DNA of 64,000 nt from JBOGTC01 sp050692055 (GTDB lineage Bacteria; Chloroflexota; Limnocylindria; QHBO01), in NCBI GenBank assembly GCA_050692055.1, contig JBOGTC010000075.1, positions 1 to 64,000 of the forward strand, written 5' to 3'. This document shows, piece by piece, positions 8,754 through 16,641 of the stretch. Within the stretch, counting starts at the first letter, position 1; every line of letters starts with the position of its first letter. Both the position numbers and the translations under genes were made by a program. The notes under the pieces were generated by a model. The model was not told the DNA's origin. It did not search any database and worked only from the letters and a program-made list of their open reading frames with translations.

Positions 8754-9952
8754 CGCGCCGGCGCCAGTCCGAGCTCTCGTGTCATCAGCAGCGCTGCCGC
8801 CCCGAGCAGGACGAGGTCCGACCCCAGGCGGCCGACCTCGATACGCGTCGCGTCGGCCAGCAGCGCCAGCGCGCTCCGGTGCGCCTCCCGCCGGACCGCC
8901 GTGAGCCACGGATCGCCGAAGCGCGTCATCTCGCCGACCAGCACCACGTGCCGCACGCTCAGGGTCCCGATCAGGGATCCGATCGTGCGACCGAGGTGCC
9001 TCGCTCCGTCGAGAACGACCTCGCGCGCCAGGTCGTCTCCGGCCTCGAAGGCATGCTTCACGTCGGCAAGGTCGATCCCGTCCGTGGTGGAGGATCGGTG
9101 GAGCATCGACTCCGGCGCGTGCGGGGCCAGCTCGCGCGCGCGGAGGACGACCGCCCGCGTCGAGGCGAGCGTCTCGAGGCATCCGACGCTGCCGCATCGG
9201 CACGGCCGATAGTTGTCCGCGATCGCCGAATGTCCGATCTCGCCGGCGCCTGACCCTTCGCCCTGGTAGAGATGGCCGTTGAGGACGAGCCCGGCACCGA
9301 TGCCGCGACCGACCTTGACCACCACCATGCTCTCCGAGGGCTCATGCCCGCCGAACGTGTGCTCGCCCAGTGCGGCCGCGTGCGAATCGTTGGCGACGTA
9401 CACCGGCAGCTGCCAGCGTTGACGAAGGCGCTCGCCCAGCGCGAGGTCGCGCCAATCCAGGTTCACCGCCCAGCGCACGGTTCCGCTCGCGGTGTCGATC
9501 AGCCCGGGTGTGCCGATGCCGATACCGAGCATCGGCTGCCGCGGCGACTTGAGCAGCTTCTCGATCAGCGTGTCGAGCCGTGCGAGGGCCTGGTCTCCGT
9601 CTCGACCGTCCAGCGGAAGCTCGACGCGCCCGCGGATCTCGCCCCGCAGGTTCACGATGGCGCCGGTCAGCAGGCTGTCGCCCACCTCGATTCCGATCAG
9701 GTGGCGCGCCTCGTCGGGAACGCGCAGGAGGATCGGCGCCTTGCCGCCGGTCGACTGTCCGGGCCCGATCTCCTCGGTCAGCCCTGACTCGAGCAGGCCT
9801 TCCACGACGTCGGAGATGGTGGTCCGGGTCAGTCCCGTACGGCGTGCGATCTCGGCTCGGCTGATGGGACTGTCGTCGAAGATCGTCCTGAGCACGAGCC
9901 GCTGGTTGATGAGCCGCGTCTGCCGGTTCGTGGCCTTCTGCAGGGCTGGCAT
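8750..9952 (-). CDS. ROK-family transcriptional repressor (NagC/Mlc/XylR type)
   Basis: The 400-residue protein joins an N-terminal winged helix (about 20-75, with SRAEIARRTGLTRTTISDVV) to a ROK sugar-sensing domain containing GEIGHS and the zinc motif CRCGSVGC. It is the first gene of the amino-sugar operon and probably autoregulates it by binding the two inverted repeats just upstream (9969-9991 and 10011-10033). By family analogy, release would be triggered by GlcNAc or its phosphate. The start is the ATG at 9952. A ttgctcgggc-like spacer without a strong Shine-Dalgarno precedes it. Confidence 0.9.
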   Translation of the reverse strand: MPALQKATNRQTRLINQRLVLRTIFDDSPISRAEIARRTGLTRTTISDVVEGLLESGLTEEIGPGQSTGGKAPILLRVPDEARHLIGIEVGDSLLTGAIVNLRGEIRGRVELPLDGRDGDQALARLDTLIEKLLKSPRQPMLGIGIGTPGLIDTASGTVRWAVNLDWRDLALGERLRQRWQLPVYVANDSHAAALGEHTFGGHEPSESMVVVKVGRGIGAGLVLNGHLYQGEGSGAGEIGHSAIADNYRPCRCGSVGCLETLASTRAVVLRARELAPHAPESMLHRSSTTDGIDLADVKHAFEAGDDLAREVVLDGARHLGRTIGSLIGTLSVRHVVLVGEMTRFGDPWLTAVRREAHRSALALLADATRIEVGRLGSDLVLLGAAALLMTRELGLAPAR

Positions 9953-9968
9953 GGTGCTCGGGCAACCC

Positions 9969-9991
9969 CTTTGTTCAGACTACTGACAAAG
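9969..9991 (-). promoter_or_regulatory. ROK-type operator 1
   Basis: An imperfect 23-bp palindrome has arms ctttgttcag and ctgacaaag. It lies 17 bp upstream of the ROK repressor ATG. The AT-rich CTTTGTCAG half-sites resemble known NagC/XylR-type operators. Its centre is 42 bp, about four helical turns, from that of operator 2, so two dimers could bind the same DNA face. Confidence 0.7.
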
Positions 9992-10010
9992 TACGCTCCG
10001 AGCATACCCT

Positions 10011-10033
10011 CTTTGTCAAGTGTCCTGACAAAG
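10011..10033 (-). promoter_or_regulatory. ROK-type operator 2 with overlapping -35 element
   Basis: This is a second 23-bp palindrome with arms ctttgtcaa and ctgacaaag. On the minus strand it contains a consensus TTGACA hexamer (10014-10019), so bound repressor should block RNA polymerase. A -10 is not certain: the sequence around GTACTTT, about 19-20 bp downstream, is the best candidate. Confidence 0.68.
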
Positions 10034-10423
10034 GCGCGGCGGCCGGGCGGCCCAGGTTGATTCCCCGGCCCAGCTGGCTCGCCCTGGCCCGCGCAAACGA
10101 AGCGCGCAGTCGACGGGGCGAAGTCATCTGACCGGTCAAATGCTGTCCTGGTGCGCGTTAGCCGCAACTTGCCCGCGCCGGAACGGCCTGCGCCGCCCCA
10201 ATTCGTGCTCAGCCGCGCTTGCATCCGCCGCCGCGGGTGTCGAGCGGCCGGCTAACGCGCGTGACACGCGCACTTGACCGGGAGAAGTTACGCGGCCGAT
10301 CAACCGCCGTCCTGGTCCGCGCCAGGCCGAAGGGCGCTACCATTGCCCAGCCCGCGTGCGCGCTCCTCCTGGCACCCCCAGCGAACGCGGCCGATCGTTC
10401 GAGCGCACTTCAGGAAACCTTCG
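10034..10423. other. Gene-free spacer with small inverted repeats
   Basis: No supportable gene lies in this 390-bp spacer between the divergent ROK repressor and SemiSWEET genes. It contains a perfect 10-bp palindrome tgaccggtca (10129-10138). It also has a 12-bp inverted repeat gcgcgttagccg (10153-10164) paired with 10249-10260 across an 84-bp gap. Either could serve regulators of the flanking genes. Confidence 0.4.
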
Positions 10424-10714
10424 ATGACCGATGCGCTCGGTGCCATCGCAGCCTCATGGGGCGTGCTGATGGCCATCTCGCCTCTCCTGCAGATCCGCCG
10501 CATGCTCGCGCGGCGGTCGTCGTCCGACGTCTCGCTGGGCTACCTGGCGGTGCTCGAGATCGGCTTCACGCTGTGGATCGCGTACGGTATCGCCCTGGGC
10601 AATGCCGCCCTGATCGTTCCGAACACGGTCGCCTTCGTCATCGGCCTCGCGACCATCCTGGTGACGCTCCGATTCCGCGCCGGGCCGGCCGCCATGACCG
10701 AGCCCAGCCGCTGA
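10424..10714 (+). CDS. SemiSWEET-family sugar transporter
   Basis: The 96-residue protein has three transmembrane helices and the PQ-loop-like motif SPLLQIRRMLARRSSSDVS near the end of helix 1, typical of bacterial SemiSWEET (MtN3_slv) proteins that dimerise to form a sugar channel. The ATG at 10424 is chosen because aggaaa lies about 7 nt upstream and the protein then has the normal family length. It is divergent from the GlcNAc operon, so a role in sugar flux is likely, but the substrate is unknown. Confidence 0.85.
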   Translation: MTDALGAIAASWGVLMAISPLLQIRRMLARRSSSDVSLGYLAVLEIGFTLWIAYGIALGNAALIVPNTVAFVIGLATILVTLRFRAGPAAMTEPSR

Positions 10715-10724
10715 CGCGTGCCGC

Positions 10725-10952
10725 GGGCGCCGCTGGATCACGCGGAGACCGCCTGCTCGCAGCACTGCTCGCCCACTGCAACGTATCCGAGGTCTAAGGC
10801 CGCTTCGAGTCTCCAGGCAGACCAGATATCGGGTCAATGTTCCGTACGCGACGCATTGGCGCTATGTGCCGCGGCTGTGCCCGCGCTCAGCTCGGGTAAG
10901 TGGCATCAGCCGCGCATTAGTGGCATCTGGCGGGCTGGTCAGCCGGAGCGTG
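10725..10952 (+). repeat. Dispersed ~230-bp element, copy 1
   Basis: This segment is repeated in the same orientation at 16203-16438. Long shared blocks include acgcggagaccgcctgctcg, cgagtctccaggca and atatcgggtcaatg, and the end carries ggctggtcagcc. I estimate roughly 80-85% identity by eye. The copy runs past the end of the SemiSWEET gene into the last codons of the convergent small gene at 10939. It encodes no plausible protein. It could be a MITE-like relic or a structured RNA. Confidence 0.7.
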
Positions 10953-11268
10953 TGTGCTCATCGGCTCCGCACTGCGGCAGGTTCTCGACGTGGCTGTCCG
11001 GCGCGGCGTCCGAGGCTGAGCGGATGGTCACCGTCCCGCAGAGGGGGCAGACGAAGGGCAGGACCGATGACGAGAGCCCGCTGGTGGCGCTTGCCGTGTG
11101 GAAACGCTCTCCCGCGCGGACGGCGGTGACGAAGCTCACCACGCTCCATCGCTCCGTTTCGCCGTCCGCCTCCGTGGTGTGCAGCGCCACCACGTGCGTG
11201 TGGTCGGGCGCCCGCGGCACAGTGCCCCGCTCGACGCAGACCACCCTGTGACTTGCGGCGTACTCCAC
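10939..11268 (-). CDS. Small hypothetical protein, DUF3892-like with CPLC motif
   Basis: The GTG at 11268 is preceded by a strong gaggagg at 8 nt spacing, giving 109 residues. Longer upstream frames cross a probable divergent promoter. The core (HTHVVALHTTE, RWSVVSFVTAVRAGERFHT, then CPLCGTVTI and ENLPQC) resembles the small DUF3892 family, which ends in a conserved LP-C motif. The function is unknown. The CPLC pair and a final Cys could bind metal. The last codons lie inside the dispersed repeat. A TATTAT -10-like box lies at 11325-11330. Confidence 0.6.
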   Translation of the reverse strand: MEYAASHRVVCVERGTVPRAPDHTHVVALHTTEADGETERWSVVSFVTAVRAGERFHTASATSGLSSSVLPFVCPLCGTVTIRSASDAAPDSHVENLPQCGADEHTRSG

Positions 11269-11331
11269 GAAACCGTCCTCCTCGACAAAGCCTCGGGCGC
11301 ACAGCCACCCCTCGCTGCTGCGTGATAATAG

Positions 11332-11361
11332 TTGAATAGAGAGGGCGCGCTCCGCTAGGAT
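11332..11361 (+). promoter_or_regulatory. Sigma70-type promoter for the small peptide gene
   Basis: TTGAAT (11332-11337) and TAGGAT (11356-11361) are separated by 18 bp and would start a transcript about 45 nt before the peptide gene. The region is markedly more AT-rich than its surroundings and also holds a divergent -10-like box. Confidence 0.5.
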
Positions 11362-11414
11362 CGCGTTCTCGGGTGGGGACCGATGCGCCCGGCGAGCGGA
11401 AAGGAGCAATGCTC

Positions 11415-11525
11415 ATGACTCGCCTCCGCTCGACCCTGACCTCTCTGGGCCTCTCACTGATGTTGCTGCTTATGAACGTCGCCATCCTATTGGCGAGCGA
11501 AAGCAAGCCCCCGTTCCCGAAGTAG
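11415..11525 (+). CDS. Small exportable peptide (36 aa), candidate signalling propeptide
   Basis: An ATG follows ggaaaggag at about 8 nt spacing; a second in-frame ATG lies two codons upstream at 11409. The peptide has a basic N-terminus (MTRLRSTLTS), a hydrophobic core (about 11-27) and a short hydrophilic tail SESKPPFPK. This is the layout of Phr/AimP-type secreted propeptides. It faces the TPR-HTH regulator gene, whose end is 65 bp away, and has its own promoter. It could instead be a simple membrane peptide. No family is recognised. Confidence 0.55.
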   Translation: MTRLRSTLTSLGLSLMLLLMNVAILLASESKPPFPK

Positions 11526-11589
11526 AAGAGCTCTAAGTCCGCTAACTCAGTCCGACGCGGCTCGCCAGTGCCCGGTCTCCGCCTCGACG

Positions 11590-12879
11590 CTAGCGCCCCA
11601 ACGCCTCCGCGTATAGCCGATTCGCCGCGGCGAACTCGCCTTGGGCAGTGAGGAGATCGGCCCATTCGGCGAGCACTTGACGTACTCGTTGCGCTGGGCC
11701 TCTCTCGCGGAGAATCGAAGCCGCAGCGGCAAATGACTTTCCAGCGTCATCAAAGGCGCCGCGTTCGCGGGCGATGCGAGCACGGGTCACGAGCGCGCGC
11801 GCCTGAGCCACGTGCGATCCGCCGCTTTCCGCAGCATCGATAACCTCGCTGATGAGCCGCTCGGCTGTGGCACCATCACCAGCAGCCCACGCAATCCTCG
11901 CCTTCGTCTCCAGGATCTCAGAAAGAACGTGCGCGTCGTCGTGCGCGTTGGCGATCGCCTCCGCGTACTTCACCTGCTCTTGGGCTTTGGACGTGTTGCC
12001 CAGCTCGAGATACGTGAGGGCAAGATTATTAGCAAGCGCGGCATGCTCCACGCTCGACTCGATCGCCCGATACAGCGCGAAGCTCTGCATTCCAGTACGG
12101 AGCGCACGCTCGTAATCACCCGACATGTGATGCTGCAGCGCCAGCCCCGAGAGGAAGGCAGCCTGCTGCTTCAGGCTGAGCCCATCGGTCAGCGAGCGCG
12201 CCTCCTCCATGTAGCTCAATGCGCGCTCAGGGTTCCCATCCCAAGCCTCGACATTCGCAACTGCGGTCAGTAGGCGGAAGCGGAAGTCGGGCGCGACATT
12301 GAGGCCGCCCCGTTCCGCGTCGAGAAGCTCCTGGAGCAGGCTGCGCGCTTCGGCGGGGTTGTCCTGCCGATAGTGCGCGAAGGCGAGCCAGTACTTCGAC
12401 CAGGCAGCATCGGTCGCCAGGTCCATCCGAGAGAACGCTTCTGCCGCCTCCGCAGCGGGACCGATGGCCTCCGATCCCCGATCCAGCCGGCACAGCGCCT
12501 CGGCCATGCCACGCAGCAGCTCGGCTCGAACGCGCCCCACGGGATTCGCATCAAGCAGCAGCTGGTACCGATCGAGCGCCTCCTGCCAGCGTCCGGCAGC
12601 CAGCGCCAGGTCGGCTTCGAGACGCGCGGAGGCGGGCTGCTCCACGTCCAGGAAGTCGCGCGGTGAGAGACCAAGACGCTCGGCAAGGAACGAGAGCGCG
12701 GCCATCGATGGCTTTGCGTGCCCCAGCTCGAGCGCGCTGATGTAGGCGCTCGTGTAGCGGCCCGCGGCGAGTTCTGCCTGGGTCAAGCCGGCTTGACGGC
12801 GTGCGTTGCGGATGCGGGTGCCGACGCGCTCAGCGAGCGCCCGGTTGTCGACCACCAGCACGTGCCGTCTCTTCCGCAC
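11590..12879 (-). CDS. HTH-TPR transcriptional regulator (RRNPP-like architecture)
   Basis: The 429-residue protein has an N-terminal XRE helix-turn-helix (about 15-75, including LTQAELAAGRYTSAYISALE) followed by a long helical domain. Repeated TPR-like units include LANNLALTYLELGNTSKAQE and helices every 34-40 residues to the end. This is the architecture of RRNPP regulators (PlcR, NprR, Rgg), which bind imported peptides in the TPR groove. The start is a GTG. A second GTG six codons on, after ggaagag, is equally possible. The small peptide gene at 11415-11525 converges on it. Confidence 0.82.
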   Translation of the reverse strand: MRKRRHVLVVDNRALAERVGTRIRNARRQAGLTQAELAAGRYTSAYISALELGHAKPSMAALSFLAERLGLSPRDFLDVEQPASARLEADLALAAGRWQEALDRYQLLLDANPVGRVRAELLRGMAEALCRLDRGSEAIGPAAEAAEAFSRMDLATDAAWSKYWLAFAHYRQDNPAEARSLLQELLDAERGGLNVAPDFRFRLLTAVANVEAWDGNPERALSYMEEARSLTDGLSLKQQAAFLSGLALQHHMSGDYERALRTGMQSFALYRAIESSVEHAALANNLALTYLELGNTSKAQEQVKYAEAIANAHDDAHVLSEILETKARIAWAAGDGATAERLISEVIDAAESGGSHVAQARALVTRARIARERGAFDDAGKSFAAAASILRERGPAQRVRQVLAEWADLLTAQGEFAAANRLYAEALGR

Positions 12880-12949
12880 GGCGACAGGGTACTCCAGCCC
12901 AAGTACGGTTTGAATGCCCCATTCCGCAGCAGGAGCGGAGGAATTCTGG

Positions 12950-14065
12950 CTACGGCCCGAAGCGGACCACCACCAGTCGATCGGCAGCCGATTCGGCGCC
13001 CCACACCTCGCCCTCGCGGCCCAGCAGCTGCCGCACCTGGGCCGGCGTGCTCTCGTGCGCCAGCGACATGAACGTCTCGGTCTGCGGATCGAAGCGGACC
13101 ATGGCGTTGGCGCCGAAGTCGGTCACCCAGACCGCGTCGGTCTCGTCGACGTAGACGGCGTACGGCATCGGCGAGTCGCCCGGCAGCGGCCATTCGCGCC
13201 AGGACTCGTCACTAGGGTCGTACATCGCCAGGAGCCCGGCATCCCACTCGGTCACCCACAGCCGACCGTCAGAATCTGGCCAGACGCGGCGCGCTCCCCC
13301 GCCGGGGGTCGGCGTCTCGATCACGTCCACCGCGCCGGTCTCGGTGTCAATGGCACCCAGGTAGCTTCCTGCCAGCGCGCTGAAGTACACGTCGCCGTCC
13401 GGCGTGGTCGAGATGCCGTACGGCCCTCCGCCGTCCGGCGCATCGTAGATGGCAATCTCGCCGGTCTCCGGGTCGAGGCTGCCGTAGATGCCAGCCTGCC
13501 CCGTGAACCACAGGATCCCCTCGTCATCGAACGTCGCGGTGTTCAGATTGGCGTTCGGCGGCGCATCCGCCGGCAGCCGGTGGACGGTCACCGCCTCGGT
13601 CTCCGGGTCGACGGTGACGATCGCATTCAGGCCGCCGTCCGTGATCCACGGCGACCCATCGGGGCCCACGATCACGCCGTGCGGCTGCGATTCGGCGCCG
13701 AGCGGAATCTCGCGCACCTCGCCGTTCTGGGGGTCCAGCCAGCCTAGCCGCCCGGTCTGCTGCGCCACGTACCAGACGCCACCGTCGGTCGCCGGCGCCA
13801 CGTCGTGCGGCCGCGAACCGGCCGGAACGGCGAATGACTCCATCCTGAGCTCGTGCTCCGCCTCGGGCTCCGGACTGGCCGATGGGGTGGCCGACGCCGT
13901 CGGGGACGGGCTCTCGCTGGGCGCGGCCGAGGGCGTGGCTGCGCTCGGCAGCGGCGACCGGGGCACGACCGGCGGCGACGGTTCGGAGGCGGTGCAGGCG
14001 GCGAGCACGCCGAGCAGGCACGCGACCAGGCCGGGGGCGCTGATCGGGCGATGTGCTGGTGCCAT
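12950..14065 (-). CDS. Vgb-like (streptogramin lyase-type) beta-propeller lipoprotein
   Basis: The 371-residue exported lipoprotein has a lipobox at LAAC (Cys24), then a Ser/Pro/Ala/Glu linker to about residue 70. A beta-propeller follows, with repeated blades of the form DPETG...GISTTPDGDVYF and DGRLWVTEWD. These match the NHL/Vgb (virginiamycin B lyase-like) superfamily. True antibiotic lyases lack a lipoprotein signal, so a surface binding or sensing role is more likely here than resistance. It is transcribed alone. Confidence 0.75.
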   Translation of the reverse strand: MAPAHRPISAPGLVACLLGVLAACTASEPSPPVVPRSPLPSAATPSAAPSESPSPTASATPSASPEPEAEHELRMESFAVPAGSRPHDVAPATDGGVWYVAQQTGRLGWLDPQNGEVREIPLGAESQPHGVIVGPDGSPWITDGGLNAIVTVDPETEAVTVHRLPADAPPNANLNTATFDDEGILWFTGQAGIYGSLDPETGEIAIYDAPDGGGPYGISTTPDGDVYFSALAGSYLGAIDTETGAVDVIETPTPGGGARRVWPDSDGRLWVTEWDAGLLAMYDPSDESWREWPLPGDSPMPYAVYVDETDAVWVTDFGANAMVRFDPQTETFMSLAHESTPAQVRQLLGREGEVWGAESAADRLVVVRFGP

Positions 14066-14168
14066 GCGCCCAGTTTCTCACCCGAACGCCAGCACGTCAT
14101 GAAGCCACGTGGGGGTTGGCGGCGCCCGTGTGACGTGCAAGACTGACGCCCCTTTGCGAAGGAGCAGC

Positions 14169-16193
14169 ATGCACGACGACGGGCAGGCGGGTCCCCTCAG
14201 CCCCTCGACGATGCGGGCAATGGCGAGCTCGCCGTTTCCACCCATCGCCGAGTACGGCTTCCTGTCCGACTGCGAGACGACCGCGCTCGTCGCGCCGGGC
14301 GGAAACGTCGAGTGGCTCTGCCTGCCGCGCATGGACTCACCGAGTGTTTTCGGCTCCATCCTCGATCGCGATGCCGGCGGATTCCGGTTCGGCCCGGCCG
14401 ACGTGACGGTCCCCGCAGATCGACGCTACCTGCCCGGAACAATGGTGCTCGAGACGAGCTGGGGCACGCCGCAGGGCTGGATCATCGTCCGCGATGTGCT
14501 GCTCGTCGGTCCGTGGCAGCATGAGAAGCAGCGCTCGAAGTCCCACCTGCGCGCTCCGACGGACTACGACGCCGAGCACATCCTGCTGCGCACGGTGCGG
14601 TGCGTGAACGGGGAGATGCAGCTCGTCCTCGACTGCGAGCCGGTCTTCGACTACGGACGCACGCTCGGACACTGGGAGTACACCGAATCCGGCTATTACC
14701 AGGGCGCCTGCCGCGCCGATGGCGACCAGCCGCCGCTGACGCTGACCAGCGACATCCGGATCGGGTTCGAGGGCCCGCGCGCCATCGGTCGCACGCTCAT
14801 CAAGGAAGGCGAGACACGGTTCTGCGCATTGTCGTGGGGATCGCGCGAGCCGCCGCGGACCTCCGACGAGGCCTACGGGCGCCTGGTCTGGACGGCCCAC
14901 CACTGGCAGCACTGGCTGGCGCGCGGTCGCTTCCCGGACCATCCCTGGCGGTCGTACCTGGAGCGGTCGGCGCTGACGCTGCGCGGCCTCACCTACGAGC
15001 CCAGCGGGGCCATCATCGCCGCCGCCACGACCTCCCTGCCGGAAACGCCGGGCGGCGAGCGCAACTGGGACTATCGCTACAGCTGGATTCGCGACTCGAC
15101 CTTCGCGCTGTGGGGCCTCTACATCCTCGGCTTCGACTGGGAGGCGAACGACTTCCTGTACTTCATCGCCGACATGGCCAGCGGCGAGGAGGACCTGCAG
15201 GTCATGTACGGCATCGGCGGCGAGCGCGTCCTGACCGAGCGCATCCTTGACCACCTCAGCGGGTACGAGGGTGCCCGTCCAGTCCGCATCGGCAACGGCG
15301 CCTACAACCAGCGGCAGCACGACGTCTGGGGCGCGGTGCTCGACTCGGTGTACCTGCACACCAAGTCGCGCGACCACCTCGACGAGCGCATCTGGCCGAT
15401 GCTGGTGCGCCAGGTCGAGGCCGCCCTCACCCACTGGCGTGAGCCCGACCGCGGGCTGTGGGAGGTGCGTGCTGAGCCGAAGCACTTCACCAGCTCCAAG
15501 CTCATGTGCTGGGTCGCCGCGGATCGCGGCGCCGCGCTTGCTCGCCTGCGCAACGATGATGAGCGCGCCGAACGATGGGCCGTCGCCGCAGACGAGATCC
15601 GCGACGACATCTGCGCCAATGCGCTCGACCGGCGAGGCGTGTTCACGCAGCATTACGAGACCGATGCGCTCGATGCATCGGTCCTGCTCATGCCGCTCGT
15701 GCGCTTCCTGCCCCCCGACGACGAGCGCATCCGTCGCACGGTGCTGACCATCGCCGAAGAGCTGACGGTCGACGGGCTGGTGCTGCGCTACCGGACGCAG
15801 GAGACGGACGATGGGCTCCGCGGTGAGGAAGGCAGCTTCACGATCTGCTCGTTCTGGCTCGTCTCGGCGCTGGTGGAGATCGGCGAGGTGGAGCGGGCAC
15901 GCCAGCTGGGCGAGAAGCTGCTCTCCTACGCCAGCCCGCTCGGGCTGTACGGGGAGGAGATCGATCCGCACAGCGGCCGCCACCTCGGCAACTTCCCGCA
16001 GGCCTTCACGCACCTGGCGCTGATCAACGCCATCATGCATCTCATCCACGCCGAGGGCCGAGGCAGCGCGGCGGAACCCAGCCCGGCCGACGAGATGTCC
16101 GAGCGCAGCGCCGCCCGGGCCGCACCCGACACTTCGGGAAATGGCCGCGGCAAACTACCGCAGCCGACCTCATCGCATTCAGCTGACGACTGA
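14169..16193 (+). CDS. GH15 family glycoside hydrolase (glucoamylase/trehalase-like)
   Basis: The 674-residue cytoplasmic protein has the N-terminal beta-sandwich (IAEYGFLSDCETTALVAPGG) and the (alpha/alpha)6 catalytic barrel with GGERNWDYRYSWIRDS and EEGSFTICSFWLV. The last contains the catalytic Glu of actinobacterial trehalase-like GH15 enzymes. It probably cleaves trehalose or short alpha-glucans. The ATG at 14169 is used because aaggag lies 4 nt upstream; an earlier in-frame start would add 20 unrelated residues. The C-terminal 30 residues are Ser/Gly/Pro-rich, ending just before the second repeat copy. Confidence 0.87.
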   Translation: MHDDGQAGPLSPSTMRAMASSPFPPIAEYGFLSDCETTALVAPGGNVEWLCLPRMDSPSVFGSILDRDAGGFRFGPADVTVPADRRYLPGTMVLETSWGTPQGWIIVRDVLLVGPWQHEKQRSKSHLRAPTDYDAEHILLRTVRCVNGEMQLVLDCEPVFDYGRTLGHWEYTESGYYQGACRADGDQPPLTLTSDIRIGFEGPRAIGRTLIKEGETRFCALSWGSREPPRTSDEAYGRLVWTAHHWQHWLARGRFPDHPWRSYLERSALTLRGLTYEPSGAIIAAATTSLPETPGGERNWDYRYSWIRDSTFALWGLYILGFDWEANDFLYFIADMASGEEDLQVMYGIGGERVLTERILDHLSGYEGARPVRIGNGAYNQRQHDVWGAVLDSVYLHTKSRDHLDERIWPMLVRQVEAALTHWREPDRGLWEVRAEPKHFTSSKLMCWVAADRGAALARLRNDDERAERWAVAADEIRDDICANALDRRGVFTQHYETDALDASVLLMPLVRFLPPDDERIRRTVLTIAEELTVDGLVLRYRTQETDDGLRGEEGSFTICSFWLVSALVEIGEVERARQLGEKLLSYASPLGLYGEEIDPHSGRHLGNFPQAFTHLALINAIMHLIHAEGRGSAAEPSPADEMSERSAARAAPDTSGNGRGKLPQPTSSHSADD

Positions 16194-16202
16194 CGTCCTG
16201 TG

Positions 16203-16438
16203 GGGCGCCGCTCGATCACGTCACGCGGAGACCGCCTGCTCGTATCAATGCTCGCCCCCTGCAACTTATCCGAGGTCGAAGGGCGCCTCGAGTCTCCAGG
16301 CACTGCTCATATCGGGTCAATGCCCCGTGCGCGACGCATTGACCCCGGCTGCCGCGGCCTGTTCCCGCGCTCAGCTCGGTTAAGTTGCATCAGCCGCGCA
16401 TTGGTGGCATCTGCCGGGCTCGGTCAGCCGGCAGCGTG
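16203..16438 (+). repeat. Dispersed ~230-bp element, copy 2
   Basis: This is the second copy of the element at 10725-10952, again directly after the stop of a plus-strand gene. It includes cacgcggagaccgcctgctc, cgagtctccaggca, atatcgggtcaatg and gcatcagccgcgcattggtg. The remainder of this 448-bp gene-free stretch, up to the next gene at 16642, shows no other clear feature. Confidence 0.7.
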
Positions 16439-16641
16439 GCTCAGCGCGCCGCCAGCCCCGGGTGCTGATGCTCTTAGATCGGGCCGATCCGGGCCGCCAC
16501 CCTTCGGCATATGAGAGCCGGTGTCTCCTTCTGCCCTGACCGGCACGCCCCCACCGAAAGGGCCATCGCCATGCGCGGCCGATCGCTGGATAGTGCACGC
16601 TGTCCGTTCCAATCGCGTCCATAGCCGCGAGGCCCGAGCTC

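Noticed and set aside
12950..14065. Streptogramin resistance (vgb) call
   Set aside because: Lipoprotein signal, linker and lack of supporting context make an antibiotic lyase role unlikely.
14337..16049. 570-codon minus-strand frame across the GH15 gene
   Set aside because: It is an antisense shadow of a high-GC gene with strong catalytic motifs on the plus strand.
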